Of a stretch of 64,000 nucleotides of DNA, positions 22,925 through 34,500 are shown in pieces (the stretch's first letter is position 1; every line of letters begins with the position of its first letter). Location: NCBI RefSeq assembly GCF_023101765.2, contig NC_064235.1:3405501-3469500 (forward strand). Reading direction: 5' to 3'. Position numbers and translations under genes: made by a program. The DNA is from Spodoptera frugiperda. Its lineage: Eukaryota; Arthropoda; Insecta; Lepidoptera; Noctuidae. The notes under the pieces are model-generated. The model had not been told where the DNA came from. It ran no database searches and saw nothing but the letters and a program-made list of their open reading frames with translations.

Positions 22925-23130
22925 TCTATAATATAAAAATAAGTCGGGTTTTCCTTCCTGATACTATAACTCAAGAACGCACGAACCGATTTCCACGGTT
23001 TTGCATTCGTTGGAAAGGTCTCGGGCTCCGTGAGGTTTATAGCAACGAAAATTCTGTAAAAATGTCAAGAGAAAAGCAGGCAAACAGGAAAATTCATTGC
23101 TGGCGAAACGGAGTTCGCCGGGTTTGCTAG
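22925..23130 (+). mobile_element. Short non-autonomous Helitron (~206 bp)
   Basis: Begins TCTATAATATAAAAATAAGT and ends CGCCGGGTTTGCTAG, flanked by A and T. The same 3' end occurs at 7004. Confidence 0.7.
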
Positions 23131-23312
23131 TTACTAATAAATTAATCCGCATACCAATTATTTAGTAATATACCTTAACACATTGAACGCCGTGGTGGTC
23201 ACCGGTGACCGACGTTAGCGGAGGATTTGCCTTCAACAGTTTTCTATTGGCAGTCAAAGACTTAAAATTTGCGAAATGCTCCATATAAAACTTCCAGCAT
23301 ATATTTTAAAGT

Positions 23313-23473
23313 CGTTTCATATCTGACGGATCATGCGTCGCGTATCATCGGTCGCGTAACGCCAGAACAGACAAATGTATAGAAAAACAATTGAACGTTC
23401 ACACTCACCGATGATACGTTAGTACGACCGATGATACGCTCGACGTATTTTACGTCAGGTATGAACCGACTCT
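23313..23473. mobile_element. ~160-bp palindromic MITE
   Basis: AGTCGTTTCATATCTGACG at the left and CGTCAGGTATGAACCGACT at the right, with CGATGATACG strings inside. Confidence 0.6.
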
Positions 23474-23819
23474 AAGGGAAGTGGGTAGTTAGAAAAAGAC
23501 AAAAAGTATCCTATGTGAGGCTCATCTCTATTTAAAAAATAACGTCATTTCGTCGCTCCGTTTTGCCGTGAAAGATGGACAAACAAACTGACACACACAC
23601 TTTTAGATTAGTTTTTTTATTAATGTAAAAAGCAGACAACCATACATAGTAACTTAAATTCTACGATATCATGATATTACGATAGTATGAATTATGTTAC
23701 TAGAAGATCGACGATAAAAAAACACTAATGACGTCACAAATTCCAACCTCAAGCCAATTTAAATGTGAATAAACGTGAATAAAAAGAATTCTCGACTTTC
23801 AACAGATAGGACTTTGTTT

Positions 23820-24115
23820 TTGATGGAGGAAAGACATCCAATGTCTTCTCCCGCCTTGGGCGAAGCGAGAGGGAGTGTCAGACTCTTACTGACTAAAAAC
23901 CATACCGTTCATACACCGACTTTTCGAGCAGGAGCCCCGGTAAACTCGCTAGGTAGTCCGCTGCTCCGGTTCAGGCATCAGCGCTACTGGGCCCAATCTG
24001 TGGTGGTCTGATGACTCTTTGAGGCGCGCCCTGCTTCCTCCTTAGCTAGTATGACTGCTTCGCAGAAGGCGGACGCCCAAGACGGGGGAAGAGATTGGAT
24101 GATTTTGCACCCTAG
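23820..24115. mobile_element. Dispersed repeat, ACTGACTAAAAACCA family
   Basis: GAGAGGGAGTGTCAGACTCT, then CGAGCAGGAGCCCCGGTAAA and the GGCGCGCC end, preceded by a purine run. Other copies: 4172-4322, 19563-19725, 21600-21812, 26910-27055, 27220-27350, 29712-29812, 30455-30545, 39850-40035, 40190-40385, 40420-40600, 45125-45290, 47550-47710 and 60325-60485. Confidence 0.75.
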
Positions 24116-24391
24116 AAAAAAATTGGTAAATTAAATTGCAAACGGAACTTATTCACGTTTTAATATACTCCGACAATTCGTATCAAGCGTGGCTTGTAAA
24201 AAGTCACTAATTAAAAAAATCTTACCATTATTCCAAATTAACGAACATTTTGCTTCGCTTACTCGTTAAAACGAAAATAATTTGGAATAATTACCTACGC
24301 CATCATTTGCGCGTGAATTTATTATTTTCTCAATTTATTTTTGGGTTTAAATAGTCAATGAGGCTGTGGTAGTGGACTAGTCTTCACCAAT

Positions 24392-26254
24392 ATGTCAGCT
24401 TTAGCTTTTGTGGTAGCAATTGCAGCGTGCACCAGCCATGCGTTTGTCATGGCAGATTTTTGCATCCCCATCAGTTCTGGTAAGATTTCTTTTACCCCAC
24501 TCCAAGAAAACTAACGCCCGAATACTGAAATGCTAATCAAATTTAAGTTGTACTTAAATCTCGTGCTATCTCTGTCATTTACAAAGAATTTGTAAGGACA
24601 GAACTATATTTGAGAGCGTCTTAAAGTTGTAGTTGAGTGACGTTTGAGTATTTAACCATATGTGTGGGAGAACCAGAAATGCTTCGGCACGAATGGGCCG
24701 GCTCGACCGGAGTGATACCATTGGCTTTACAGAAAACCGACTTGAAACAACGCTTGGGTTTTGTTAGTGAGGTTACCCAATTAACCCCCTTCCCAATCCC
24801 CGATTCACCATCAACCCTTAAATTCCTAATCCCCAAAAAGGCCGGCAACGTACTTGTAACAAACCCCTCTGCGGTTTGGGGTGTCCATGGGCGGCGCTGA
24901 TCGCTTACCATCAAGTGACCCGTCCGCTCGTTTGCCTCCTATTCCATAAAACACGGTTTCATCATCAGCTTACCATCAAGTAGTATAATAAAGAATCTGA
25001 ATTAAATTGTGTATTCTTTTGTAATTTTCAGGCCCAACTACTGGCTACCCAATAACACTGGCGAAGACAGTCCTTGCAGCCGGCCCTACCGACTGGCAAA
25101 TTCAAATTCCTGTAAGTTTCATCATTACTTTTTTTGGAACAACACGCCGTTTATCCCCGAAGGGGTAGGCAGAGGTGCACATTACGGCACTTAATGCTGC
25201 TGCTATACAATGTACACCTACATTTCACCATTTGTGTTATAAGTCCCATGTAATAGGCGGTGAGCCTATTGCCATATACCGGGCACAATTCCAGACTCCG
25301 TGCTACTACTGAGAAATTTTTGAAAAACAGAAAAACAGCCCTGTACTACTTCGCCCGACCCTGGAATCGAACCCGAGACCCATTGTCTGGCAGTTGCCCT
25401 GGCGACCATTCGACCAATGAAAGAACGAAACGAACGAAAAACTAAAAATTGGCGAATTTAGTGTTTTTTAACATAATTTTACTTTTGATTTTCAGGACCT
25501 CACCTATTGTCCTACAGTCGTGGGAGTTACAGCACAAATATGCGACGGTGATGCTCAACCAGAGGCCCACTTTGTGAGCTTAAAACTGATCCACATTCAT
25601 CGCGTCTATGGCTTCACTCCAGCCTACATCCAGCCCACAGTATACTGCCAAAGCGTTGGATCTTCCAAGTTAAGCAACTTGGGATCATACTCAAGCCTTT
25701 CCCCTAACTCTGTTTTACAATTACCATCGCCTCTAAAAGCATATAGCCAAACATATTCTTCACTAACTTTCCCCCAATCTCTTCTAGGTAACTCTCTTTC
25801 ACTCTCATCTCTTAGTGACTCTTCTAAGTCTCTTTTAAGTCAGTCTGTAGCGGATCAAAGACTGCATGCTAGCGCGAATGCAGCCCCACTTTCAAGCGGT
25901 CTGAATCGCTTGTCAAAACTAAATATTTCCCCATATTACGGCAATTCTGATCAGTCAGTTTTGGATCAACAACTTCACTTGAGTTCCCTTTTGGGTCAGT
26001 CTCCGCAATCCAGTTTGAGTTTGTCTGGACTTCCTAAATTGATTGTGACTCCTCTTTTGGGCTCATCACAGTCGGTTTACGGTCAGTCAAGTCCACAACT
26101 TAGTTTGTCGTCACTATCTCCTTCATCATTGGTTGCCCAATTAGGTCCTTCATCTGGCCTAGACGGTTCAGGCTCTGTTCTTCCACGTGCTACGGCTTCC
26201 CCGCTTTTGAACCTATCTCAAAAACCGTTGTCATCATCTCTGTATGCATATTAA
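24392..26254 (+). CDS. Secreted Cys-module protein, paralogue E, with a long Ser/Leu/Gln-rich tail
   Basis: Three exons: 24392-24479, 25032-25111 and 25496-26254, giving 308 residues. Exon 1 encodes MSALAFVVAIAACTSHAFVM and DFCIPISS. Exon 2 ends TDWQIQIP. Exon 3 begins DLTYCPTVVGVTAQICDGD, reaches the module's last Cys in PTVYCQ, and then continues ~200 residues where the paralogues stop. That tail is low-complexity, built of Ser, Leu, Gln, Pro and Gly (runs such as SLSSLSPSSLV and QSSLSLSGLPK), with no Cys; it looks like a structural or silk/glue-like extension (inference). The splice phases match the other paralogues. AATAAA follows at 26460. The signal peptide implies export. Confidence 0.8.
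25140..25400 (-). mobile_element. SINE family 1, minus strand
   Basis: Body and a degraded tRNA-like head in intron 2 of paralogue E. Confidence 0.75.
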
Positions 26255-26459
26255 TCAGTTTGTTTTATCACTAGCTTTCTCCTTAAACGGTTTTGGTCAC
26301 AATAGATGATGTTAGACGCCTCTCATGTAGCAATTTTCCAATCTTATTCTATCTTTTGTGTATTGGTTTGTTTGTATGCTATAGGTTTGGCATTTGTTAT
26401 GTTAAATTCTAAAGTTTGGTACTGTCTAAAATCTAAATTTCAATTCTGTGTAACTTTTA

Positions 26460-26465
26460 AATAAA
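26460..26465 (+). terminator. Polyadenylation signal of paralogue E
   Basis: AATAAA about 205 bp after the stop codon, followed by a GT/T-rich stretch. Confidence 0.55.
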
Positions 26466-27597
26466 TGAATTTTCCTTTAAATGTGTTTTGTATTTTTATT
26501 TCATTTCTCTCGCAATTACGGTAAAAGACTGGGTAGTAACAAGCCCCATAGTGGTATGGAGATCACTCATATAATTTAAATGAAACTACAAGTAATATTT
26601 CAACGAAAACACAAAAAAAAATCAAGTATTAAATTCTGTGTGAACAGCTCCATGTTCCTTGACCACAGAAGAGCTGTAATGTTGTAGGTTGTCTAGGAAT
26701 GTTACGGACATGTGGCACGGCTGTTATAATGCCGTATTTGTAAAGAGAATAATTCACTTTTTGGTTTACCTACTGGGCCTATTTCGCAATTTTTTCGTAT
26801 ATGATCAGCCAAGATGATAACAAATATGTGGTTTAAATTAAATCATATAAAAGCTTTCCCCATACGGTTTACGATTTTCTATCCCAAAAGTGTTAGTCAG
26901 CCTAATATTTTTCCGGAGCTGCGGACATTCAGCGGGTTTACCGGGGTTCTGGCTCGAAAGCAGGAGTTGGAACGGGGTGGTTTTTAGCCAGTAAAAGTCT
27001 AACACTCTCCTGATCTCCTCGTTCAAGGCGGGAGAGGTCATTAGATGATTTCATCGATGTATATTGATAGTGATAGGTTTTGATAGCATTGGATGAAACT
27101 TTTTTTAATCAGTAATAAATGGTCAGTTTATAATTGGCAACAGATAGGCCATTCGTAACGGTAGACTTAGGCAGCATACACATATGAATGAAGAAATACG
27201 TAGGTAGGTATTTCATAATCTTAAGCGGGGCTCCGGTTCAAAGCAAGAGAAGGAACGGGGTGGTTTTTAGTCAGTAAGAGTCTGACACTCCCTCCCGCCT
27301 CACCCAGGGCGGGAGATGACATTGAATGATTTTCCCCCCTTAAAAAAAGGTATTTCATAATCTATTTTTTATGGCATGGGGTGGTAATTGAACCGACTTA
27401 TCCATATCATCTGAGGGTAAGGAATGATGCCGATGCTTTTGTGTAGTGAGTTAATGATAGAAGAGTTAAGGACACATCACACTTCAACAGCTCCGCTCCA
27501 ACCTAGCAATAAACTGATCTATAATAAAAGTCTCGTGAAAAATACTAAATCAATTATTATGTTTTTAGGCTTACTTACGTAATTACTAGCCAAGCCG

Positions 27598-27893
27598 ACT
27601 GCCTCGTTGGCCGAGTGGTTGCAACTGCGACTGCCGAGCAAGGGGTCTCGGGTTCGATTCCCGGGTCGGGCGAAGTATTACTGGGATTTTTTTCGGTTTT
27701 TCGAAAATTTCTCAGTGGTAGCACGGATTCTGGAAATGTGCCCGGTATATGGCAATAGGCTCACCACCTGTTACATGGGACTCACAATATAAATTGTGAA
27801 AAGTGGGTGTACACAGTGGCATTACGTGCCCTAATGTGCACTTCTGCCCTACCCCTTCGGGGATTAAAGGCGTGACGATATGTATGTATGTAT
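27598..27893 (+). mobile_element. Full-length tRNA-derived SINE (family 1)
   Basis: The tRNA-like head has an A box (TGGCCGAGTGGTTG) and B box (GGTTCGATTCC). The body has GAAAATTTCTCAGTGGTAGC and CAATAGGCTCACCACC, and the 3' end GGGGATTAAAGGCGTGACG is followed by a (TATG)n tail. Confidence 0.85.
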
Positions 27894-28574
27894 GTTACTA
27901 GGCGAGGAACTTGGACTAGTTTCAAGTCATACTAGAAATATATGCTCTCAACACAGTGGCAGACACCATAGATATATTCACCTGTACACTGAGTGAGTTC
28001 ACAAGGACCACGTACTATGTAGCATGTAAGTTATAGTTAGGAAAAGTTTATAATAAGTTACTTTGTCGCATTAGATTTAAGTATATCTGTAATGGCAAAG
28101 GAAACATGTGATGTGATAAATAAATAAATAAATATTCGCGCTACGATTGCGATTGTCCCGCTGCGGCTGACGCACTTTTACAATAGTAATGCGACAGCCG
28201 CTGCATTGTGTGTCGCGGAATACTGTCATGGCTTAAACTACTACTACTACTACTAAATACACATGACAGCCAGACCACAAACAACAATTTGTGAATCACA
28301 TAACGTTCGTGCGGGAATCGAACCCGCTACCCGTTGCGCGGCAGCCAGTTGCACAGCCATCGCATCAACGCAGCACCTAGCTTCATTGACGGACAGACTG
28401 ACAGACTATTGTTTAATTCTTTCTTTGTTGACAATCGTGCAGTGAATATTGAGTAATAAACATACCTATAAGAAAGTAAGAATACGATTTGAAAATATGT
28501 CCTTATGAACAACAACTTTAGAATTTGCTATTTTCCCCTTTATTTTCATGAGATTTGAATCATAACTAGCTAGA

Positions 28575-31500
28575 ATGGTATTCGTGAAGTTGGTCTTTCT
28601 TTTAATTTGTGAGTATTATTAATGTTTATGTATTTATTTCGGGTTCGGTCGCATTCCCGTAGGATAGGGAACGTCAATTAATTCAAAAGGGATGATGACG
28701 GGGTACAAATATTTAAATTAATCTATTTGGGCAGTCTGTTGTTGAAAAAATGTCAGACATGTTTTTATTATCTAAGGTAATAAATACTTAAAAAAACGAA
28801 TCAAAGTTTAGGAGTTCGTTCATTTTCTTTTAGGTGTTTCCATAAGAAAATAAAAAATACGTGTCTAATGTTTTAAAATAATCTACAAGACGGACATTAA
28901 AATAAAAATTAGTCATCTACCCAATTGTTTTCGGAACAAAATCGTTACTAAGGAATAGCTTAATATAGTGTATAGTAATCATTAACACATTGAACGCCGT
29001 GGTGGTCACCGGTGACCGACGTTAGCGGAGGATTTGCCTTCAACAGTTTTCTATTGGCAGTCAAAGGCTTAAATGTCTCTGAGTACGGCAGTAATGGATG
29101 TGTTTCTATGTCCACAGCGATCCTTTACATCTTCACCGTGACATCAGCGATGGATCACCCGAACAGAAGACTCATTTTGAACAGAAACGAGCTACAATCC
29201 CTTATGGGGGAAACGAAAAGGAACCAGCCAAGAAAACATATCAATTTCAAGTATTTACAGCCGGCCTATTCCCCGTTGGGATTTAAATTTTGAGAAAGCA
29301 ACGTTTTTATTAAACGTTACTAATATTAGAACTTGAGGATGAATTAAATGGGGACGGGAGAGGGACGGAGCTATGTAGGTTGTATAGCTCCGTCCCTCTC
29401 GCACTGCTCAATGATCGACCATTCTGACACAATTGTAATAGCAGACTAAGGCCCCTGTTCATCCGTGATCATGGCGCTTGCAACAGTGCCGAAATATCGG
29501 AAACTCGTAAACATAAATAAACATGGTAAATATCCCGTCTCAAGTTCTAATGTTAGCGTTAGTGACCATGTCAGTTTAAAAACTTATATTACTTATTAAA
29601 CGGTTATATTTAGTTGAATCCCGTTTTTTCTTTTTTCTTTTTGAAGCGTGACAATCATTCGTATGACTTCTAACGTATAGGAGTGTCAGATACTTCACTG
29701 CATAGTCATATAGGAACGGGGTGGTTTTTAGTCAGTAAGAGTCTGACACTCCCTCGCGCCTCGCCCAAGACGAGAGAAGTCATTGGATGATTTTCCTCCC
29801 TTAAAAAAATCCTGAGCTCTTGGAAAGGTGAGTAAAACTGAGACGTTAGTTTGGAACTAACGAGCGCAAACCAATTAGTAAGTAAAATAATTAATAGTTT
29901 CCAATATAACAAGATTGTATATGACTCCAATTATATTAATTAGTTTGTACCAATCAATTCGGTAACGATTGCCAAGCGCAGTCGAGTGCGTGCCTCTTTG
30001 GTAGACAGTCCAAATATTTCAATGGAAAACCTGAAAATTTTACTAAAATTATGTTCTGTAAGTATTTGTATTGACTAACGAGGTGATCCGACAGAGAACT
30101 AAAGTTACCGATACAGCTCAGAGGATTAGCAAGCTCAAAAAGCAGTGGACCGGTCACATTTATCGAAGAGCCGATGACCGTTGGGGTAAACGTGTGTCTA
30201 GACAAGTGTAGGGCGCCCTCCAGCTAGGTGGAGTGACGATATTCGCAAAGTGGCTGGTAGTGGTTGGATGCGTAGAGCTGAAGATCGAGCTCAGTGGCGT
30301 GCCATTGGAGAGGCCTATGTCCAGCAGTGGACGAGAACAGACTGATGATGAAGTATTTGTATACAAAAAAAGACTTGTTGAACGCTGAATTGAATGTAGC
30401 TTAAGTCTTTGAGTCGAATGCAAGCAAGAGGCCCCTAGGCAATAGGGTTTTTTTGAGGAGGGGCAAATCATCCAATGTCTTCTCCCGCCTTGGACGAAGC
30501 GAGAGGGAGTGTCAGACGCTTACTGCCTAAAAACCACCCCGTTTCTACTCTACTACAACATTTACTTGTAACAGAACAACGAGCTGCTGTATGATATGTA
30601 CATACTAGTGTATCATTCTTTTACGAACTAAAATGCTTTGGAAATTGAGCTTATGCCTATTGAACCAACAGTATCGGACTTAGGGGGTGGTGAACGCGGC
30701 AATCGCCCGGGGCTTCGCTCTTGCACGGGCCTAAAGTAACAACCCAAGCAATTTAAAAAAAAAACTGACAAATGCAGATAAATTCATACTTTCACATCGC
30801 ATACTTTTACGAAAGACGTCTAGGGCCTCGCAAAGACCTGACGCAATTCGTAAGGCCGCCGCTGTGTACCAATTCTAGGAACGTTACATTACACAGAAAC
30901 GCTCCAGTCTATACTCACCTTAATGAGACTGTTTTATTTCTAGATTCTATTGTTTCTACATGTCACAGGAGCCAGCAACGATGTATCTTCATTTCAACTG
31001 GTAAATTACTTGTTAATTACTTTATTACTACACTTTTTATTCCTATTTTTTACTATCTTCTGCTAGCCCGCGTTGCTGTGAGATAAAAAGAAAGTGTTAT
31101 TCCAGACCATAATCTACCTTTGTTCCAAATTTCATCTCGATCCCTTCAGCCGTTTTGACGTGAAATACAAACGAACATACAAACTTTCGCATTTATGATA
31201 TTATTAGGATTTTATGCTTAGTTACATACATACATATCGTCACGCCTTTAATCCCCGAAGGGGTAGGCAGAGGTGCACATAATGGCACGTAATGCCACTG
31301 TGTACACCCACTTTTCACAATTTATGTTGTAAGTCCCATGTAAAAGGTGGTGAGCCTATTTATGCTTAGTTATATGTAATATTTTTGTTCACAGCTCGCC
31401 CGATTGTCGTTCCCTACCGTGGAAACTGTAAGTAAATAAATCTTTAGTTATCTATTAACATCACATCATATACTATGATGATATTCTCCAAGTAGTAAAG

Positions 31501-34500
31501 TACCTATATAAGGAGTATTGGGTATATATTAAAAATGACGATCTTTATGTGAAAAATGGTACGATTCCAGACTCTTAATTCCGATTTTTTAAGTGTGGGA
31601 GAGCCATGCTTCGACACGAACGGGCCGGCTCGAACAGAGTAATACCACGGCCTCACAGAAAACCGACGTGAAACAACGCTTGCGTTGTGTTAGTGGGGTT
31701 ACCGGAGATCCAATTGCCTCCCCAATCTTCTAAATTCTACTAATTCCACAAAACCCTTAAATTCCTAATCCCCAAAAGGCCGGCAACGCATTTGTAACGC
31801 CTCTAGTGTTTCGGATATCCATGGGCGACGGCGATTGCTTACCAACAGGTGATCCGTCTGCTCGTTTACCGGCTTATACCATAAAAAAAACAAACCGAAT
31901 AAACCTGACCGATACAGAAACCCCGATACTGCTACTTTTAGTACATTATTGTGGCTTAATTATTTTTTCTGTTCTAGAAACCGTACAACATGCCGCTTTC
32001 GAAAGAGATCGACCCTCGACACAGTTATGCGGACGAAAAGTTTGAGAAGTTGCAAGACTACTACAATTACATGAACGGGCGCATGAAGGAACCACATAAC
32101 CCAGTAACTATTCATTTTAACTATCTTTTTATAGTACTACTAGTATCTAGTAAAAAGGGGCTATGACTTGGTATTTCTTTGCGTCATCAAATTGTAAACG
32201 AAAAGATTCCGACAGAGCTGAATTTTGGTACAGACCTTTGGTTTACGTATAAAGATTAAAAATTTAAAAGTCCCCATCGATCCCATATGTGCTTCAAAAG
32301 TTATTCGAGGTCAAAGCGTCAGACATTTTAGGTATTTTGAGATTTTCTCAGAAAACCGTAATTTTTTCAAAAACATACTTCAGACCAAATTTGTAGATCT
32401 CAAAATTCTCTACAAAATGGTCTTTATAAGTTTTTCTATAAGTATTACCGTTTCTAAGATAGATTCGTGTGTCCCCACACACATTTTTCCACTTTGGAAG
32501 CGTCTAACTTTCAAACGATTGATTTTGACGAAAATTATTCGAATTTTGAATAAAAATTTATAAATTTAAAAAGTAAAGCGGGGCACTCCATACATGGAAC
32601 TGATTCAAAAAAATTTTTTTTCAGCTTACATATCCGTGATGGTTGTCTATGGATAGGTCTTTAAAAAAGACATTAAGGTTTCTAAAACCACTTTTCGTCA
32701 AAATCAATCGAAGTTAGACGCTTCCAAAGTGGAAAAATGTGTGTGGGGACACACGAATCTATCTTAGAAACGGTAATACTTATAGAAAAACTTATAAAGA
32801 CCATTTTGTAGAGAATTTTGAGATCTACAAATTTGGTCTGGTATTTTTTTGAAAAAAGTTACGGTTTTTGAGAATATCTCAAAATACCTAAAATGTTGAC
32901 TTTTGACCTCGAATAACTTTTGAAGCACATATGGGATCGATGGGGACTTTTAAATTTACCTTTATAGTAAAATAAAGGTCTGTACCAAAATTCAGCTCTG
33001 TCGGAATTTTTGATATTTCAATATCGTATAATGACCGGACTAATAAGACAATCGGCGAAGTGTCCTTCATGGTAGATGTCTAACCCACTCGCACGAAGCG
33101 CTTCGCTTCAAGCTTCCTTGTGCGAACTGCTAGGGAGTGGAATTCTTTACCGGAGTCTGTGTTTCCTGATGGGTATAACCTGGGTGTCTTCAAGGCCCGA
33201 GTGAATAGGTTGCGTATGGGCAGACATGCTCCATAGTTGGCCGCATCATTACTTACCATCAGGTGAGATAGCAAACAAACGTCGACCCAACAAACGTAAA
33301 AGAGAAGGCCGGCTTTGTGAAACCACTTAAACAGTCACACTGCTAAAGTTGGTCATGGCGCCCCTTTATACCATAAACAATTAAACCCAAATTTCTTCTC
33401 TCCAGGCGGAACGACGAGAGATAATGGAAATTGGATCAAAGAAATTGTATTCGTTCATCGATTCACACATCAAAGATATGAAGAGATTACTTTTCGCCAC
33501 CGACATGGCTCTCATGTCCATGGTTCTGCTGAAGCTGAATAAGAAAATGGACACTTCTGAAGCTAAGATCAAGTCTACACAAGCTAAGATACCTTTTGGA
33601 CTGTATACGAGCCCTGGTTTGTTGGTTTTATTATCATCATTGATAGCCTGTAATATTTCGCTGATGGAAAAAAGGACATCTAGGTACAAAAAAGGTACCT
33701 AAGGGAAGACGGTACCACTGTGGTCACGTGCTGCCGTGCAACTTGCACAGCAAGGCTCATGGGAGACACACGTCTCCCTAGGGAAGTGCCGTAACAGGCG
33801 TTGCACCGTGGGGGTTCCGGAGCAGGTCTATTAAGAGGACTCGCTGCCCCCCTTACAGGTATTGAGGGTAGCCACCGGGGTAGTTTTAGTGAGGTAAGAA
33901 TCCCACACACGCAAGACACACAGTCTTTTATCCCCAAAAGCTAGGCGCCTATGTTTCCCCCATCACCAAAAAAAAAGGTATAAAAAAGGTGTTTGTAATC
34001 TCCACAATTGGTAGTGATTGAAGATCGCAGTAAAAAGTAAAAAAGGGTTAGGTTAATTTTAGAGAGCGATGTTGTCTGGTCTCTGGCAAATAAACCCTTT
34101 TTATACTCTTTAGTTTTATTTTTATGATAATAACAAAACAATAGAATTTTATTAGCACGCGCGCGTTATGTTCCAAAATACCTACTTGTGTTCCGATAAC
34201 GCGGGCGCAGGTGCCTGGCTACTAACCGCTGATCATGAGAAAGAATACGCGCGCGAAATTTTGTTGTTTTGTTATTGTGATAAAAATAAAACTAATGAGA
34301 ATATAAAAACAGTTTTCTTGAGAAATTTGTTTGTAATCATGAGTACAATCACGTGTTTAAATATCGGTCACTAATTACCACCCTATATAATTCAGTTTAT
34401 TTTCTTTTTCAGAATTCAAGTGTTTAGACACGTCATACTACATAGTATCGGCACATAACCAAGAAGATGCCCAAATGATTCTGTCGAGCGAAAGGAAACC

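Larger units (their letters stand above)
22000..24391. other. Intergenic D-E, repeats only
   Basis: It holds a dispersed repeat (22385-22615), a Helitron (22925-23130), an AACGCCGTGGTGGTCACCGG repeat (23175-23270, also at 28983 and 45635), a MITE (23313-23473), a dispersed repeat (23820-24115) and a short hairpin (24227-24295). The last ~80 bp should be the promoter of paralogue E (TTTAAATAG at ~24342). Confidence 0.5.
26266..28574. other. Intergenic, repeats only
   Basis: Two minus-strand dispersed repeats, a full SINE, remnants of the long-hairpin family and a SINE family 2 copy. Positions 28450-28575, just before the first exon of the nine-exon gene, recur inverted at 37645-37775 within its intron 7. 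Confidence 0.5.

Noticed and set aside
24621..24914. 97-residue minus-strand and 87-residue plus-strand ORFs
   Set aside because: Both lie in a copy of the dispersed CGCCGCCCATGG repeat, whose other copies give similar chance ORFs.
3968..26254. NPC2/MD-2-type lipid-recognition (ML) domain for the small secreted family
   Set aside because: Size and CPxG start are reminiscent, but the Cys number, spacing and the CDxD motif do not fit the ML pattern.
27607..27680. Possible tRNA gene (A and B boxes present)
   Set aside because: The same sequence heads many SINE copies with identical bodies and tails; no stand-alone cloverleaf.
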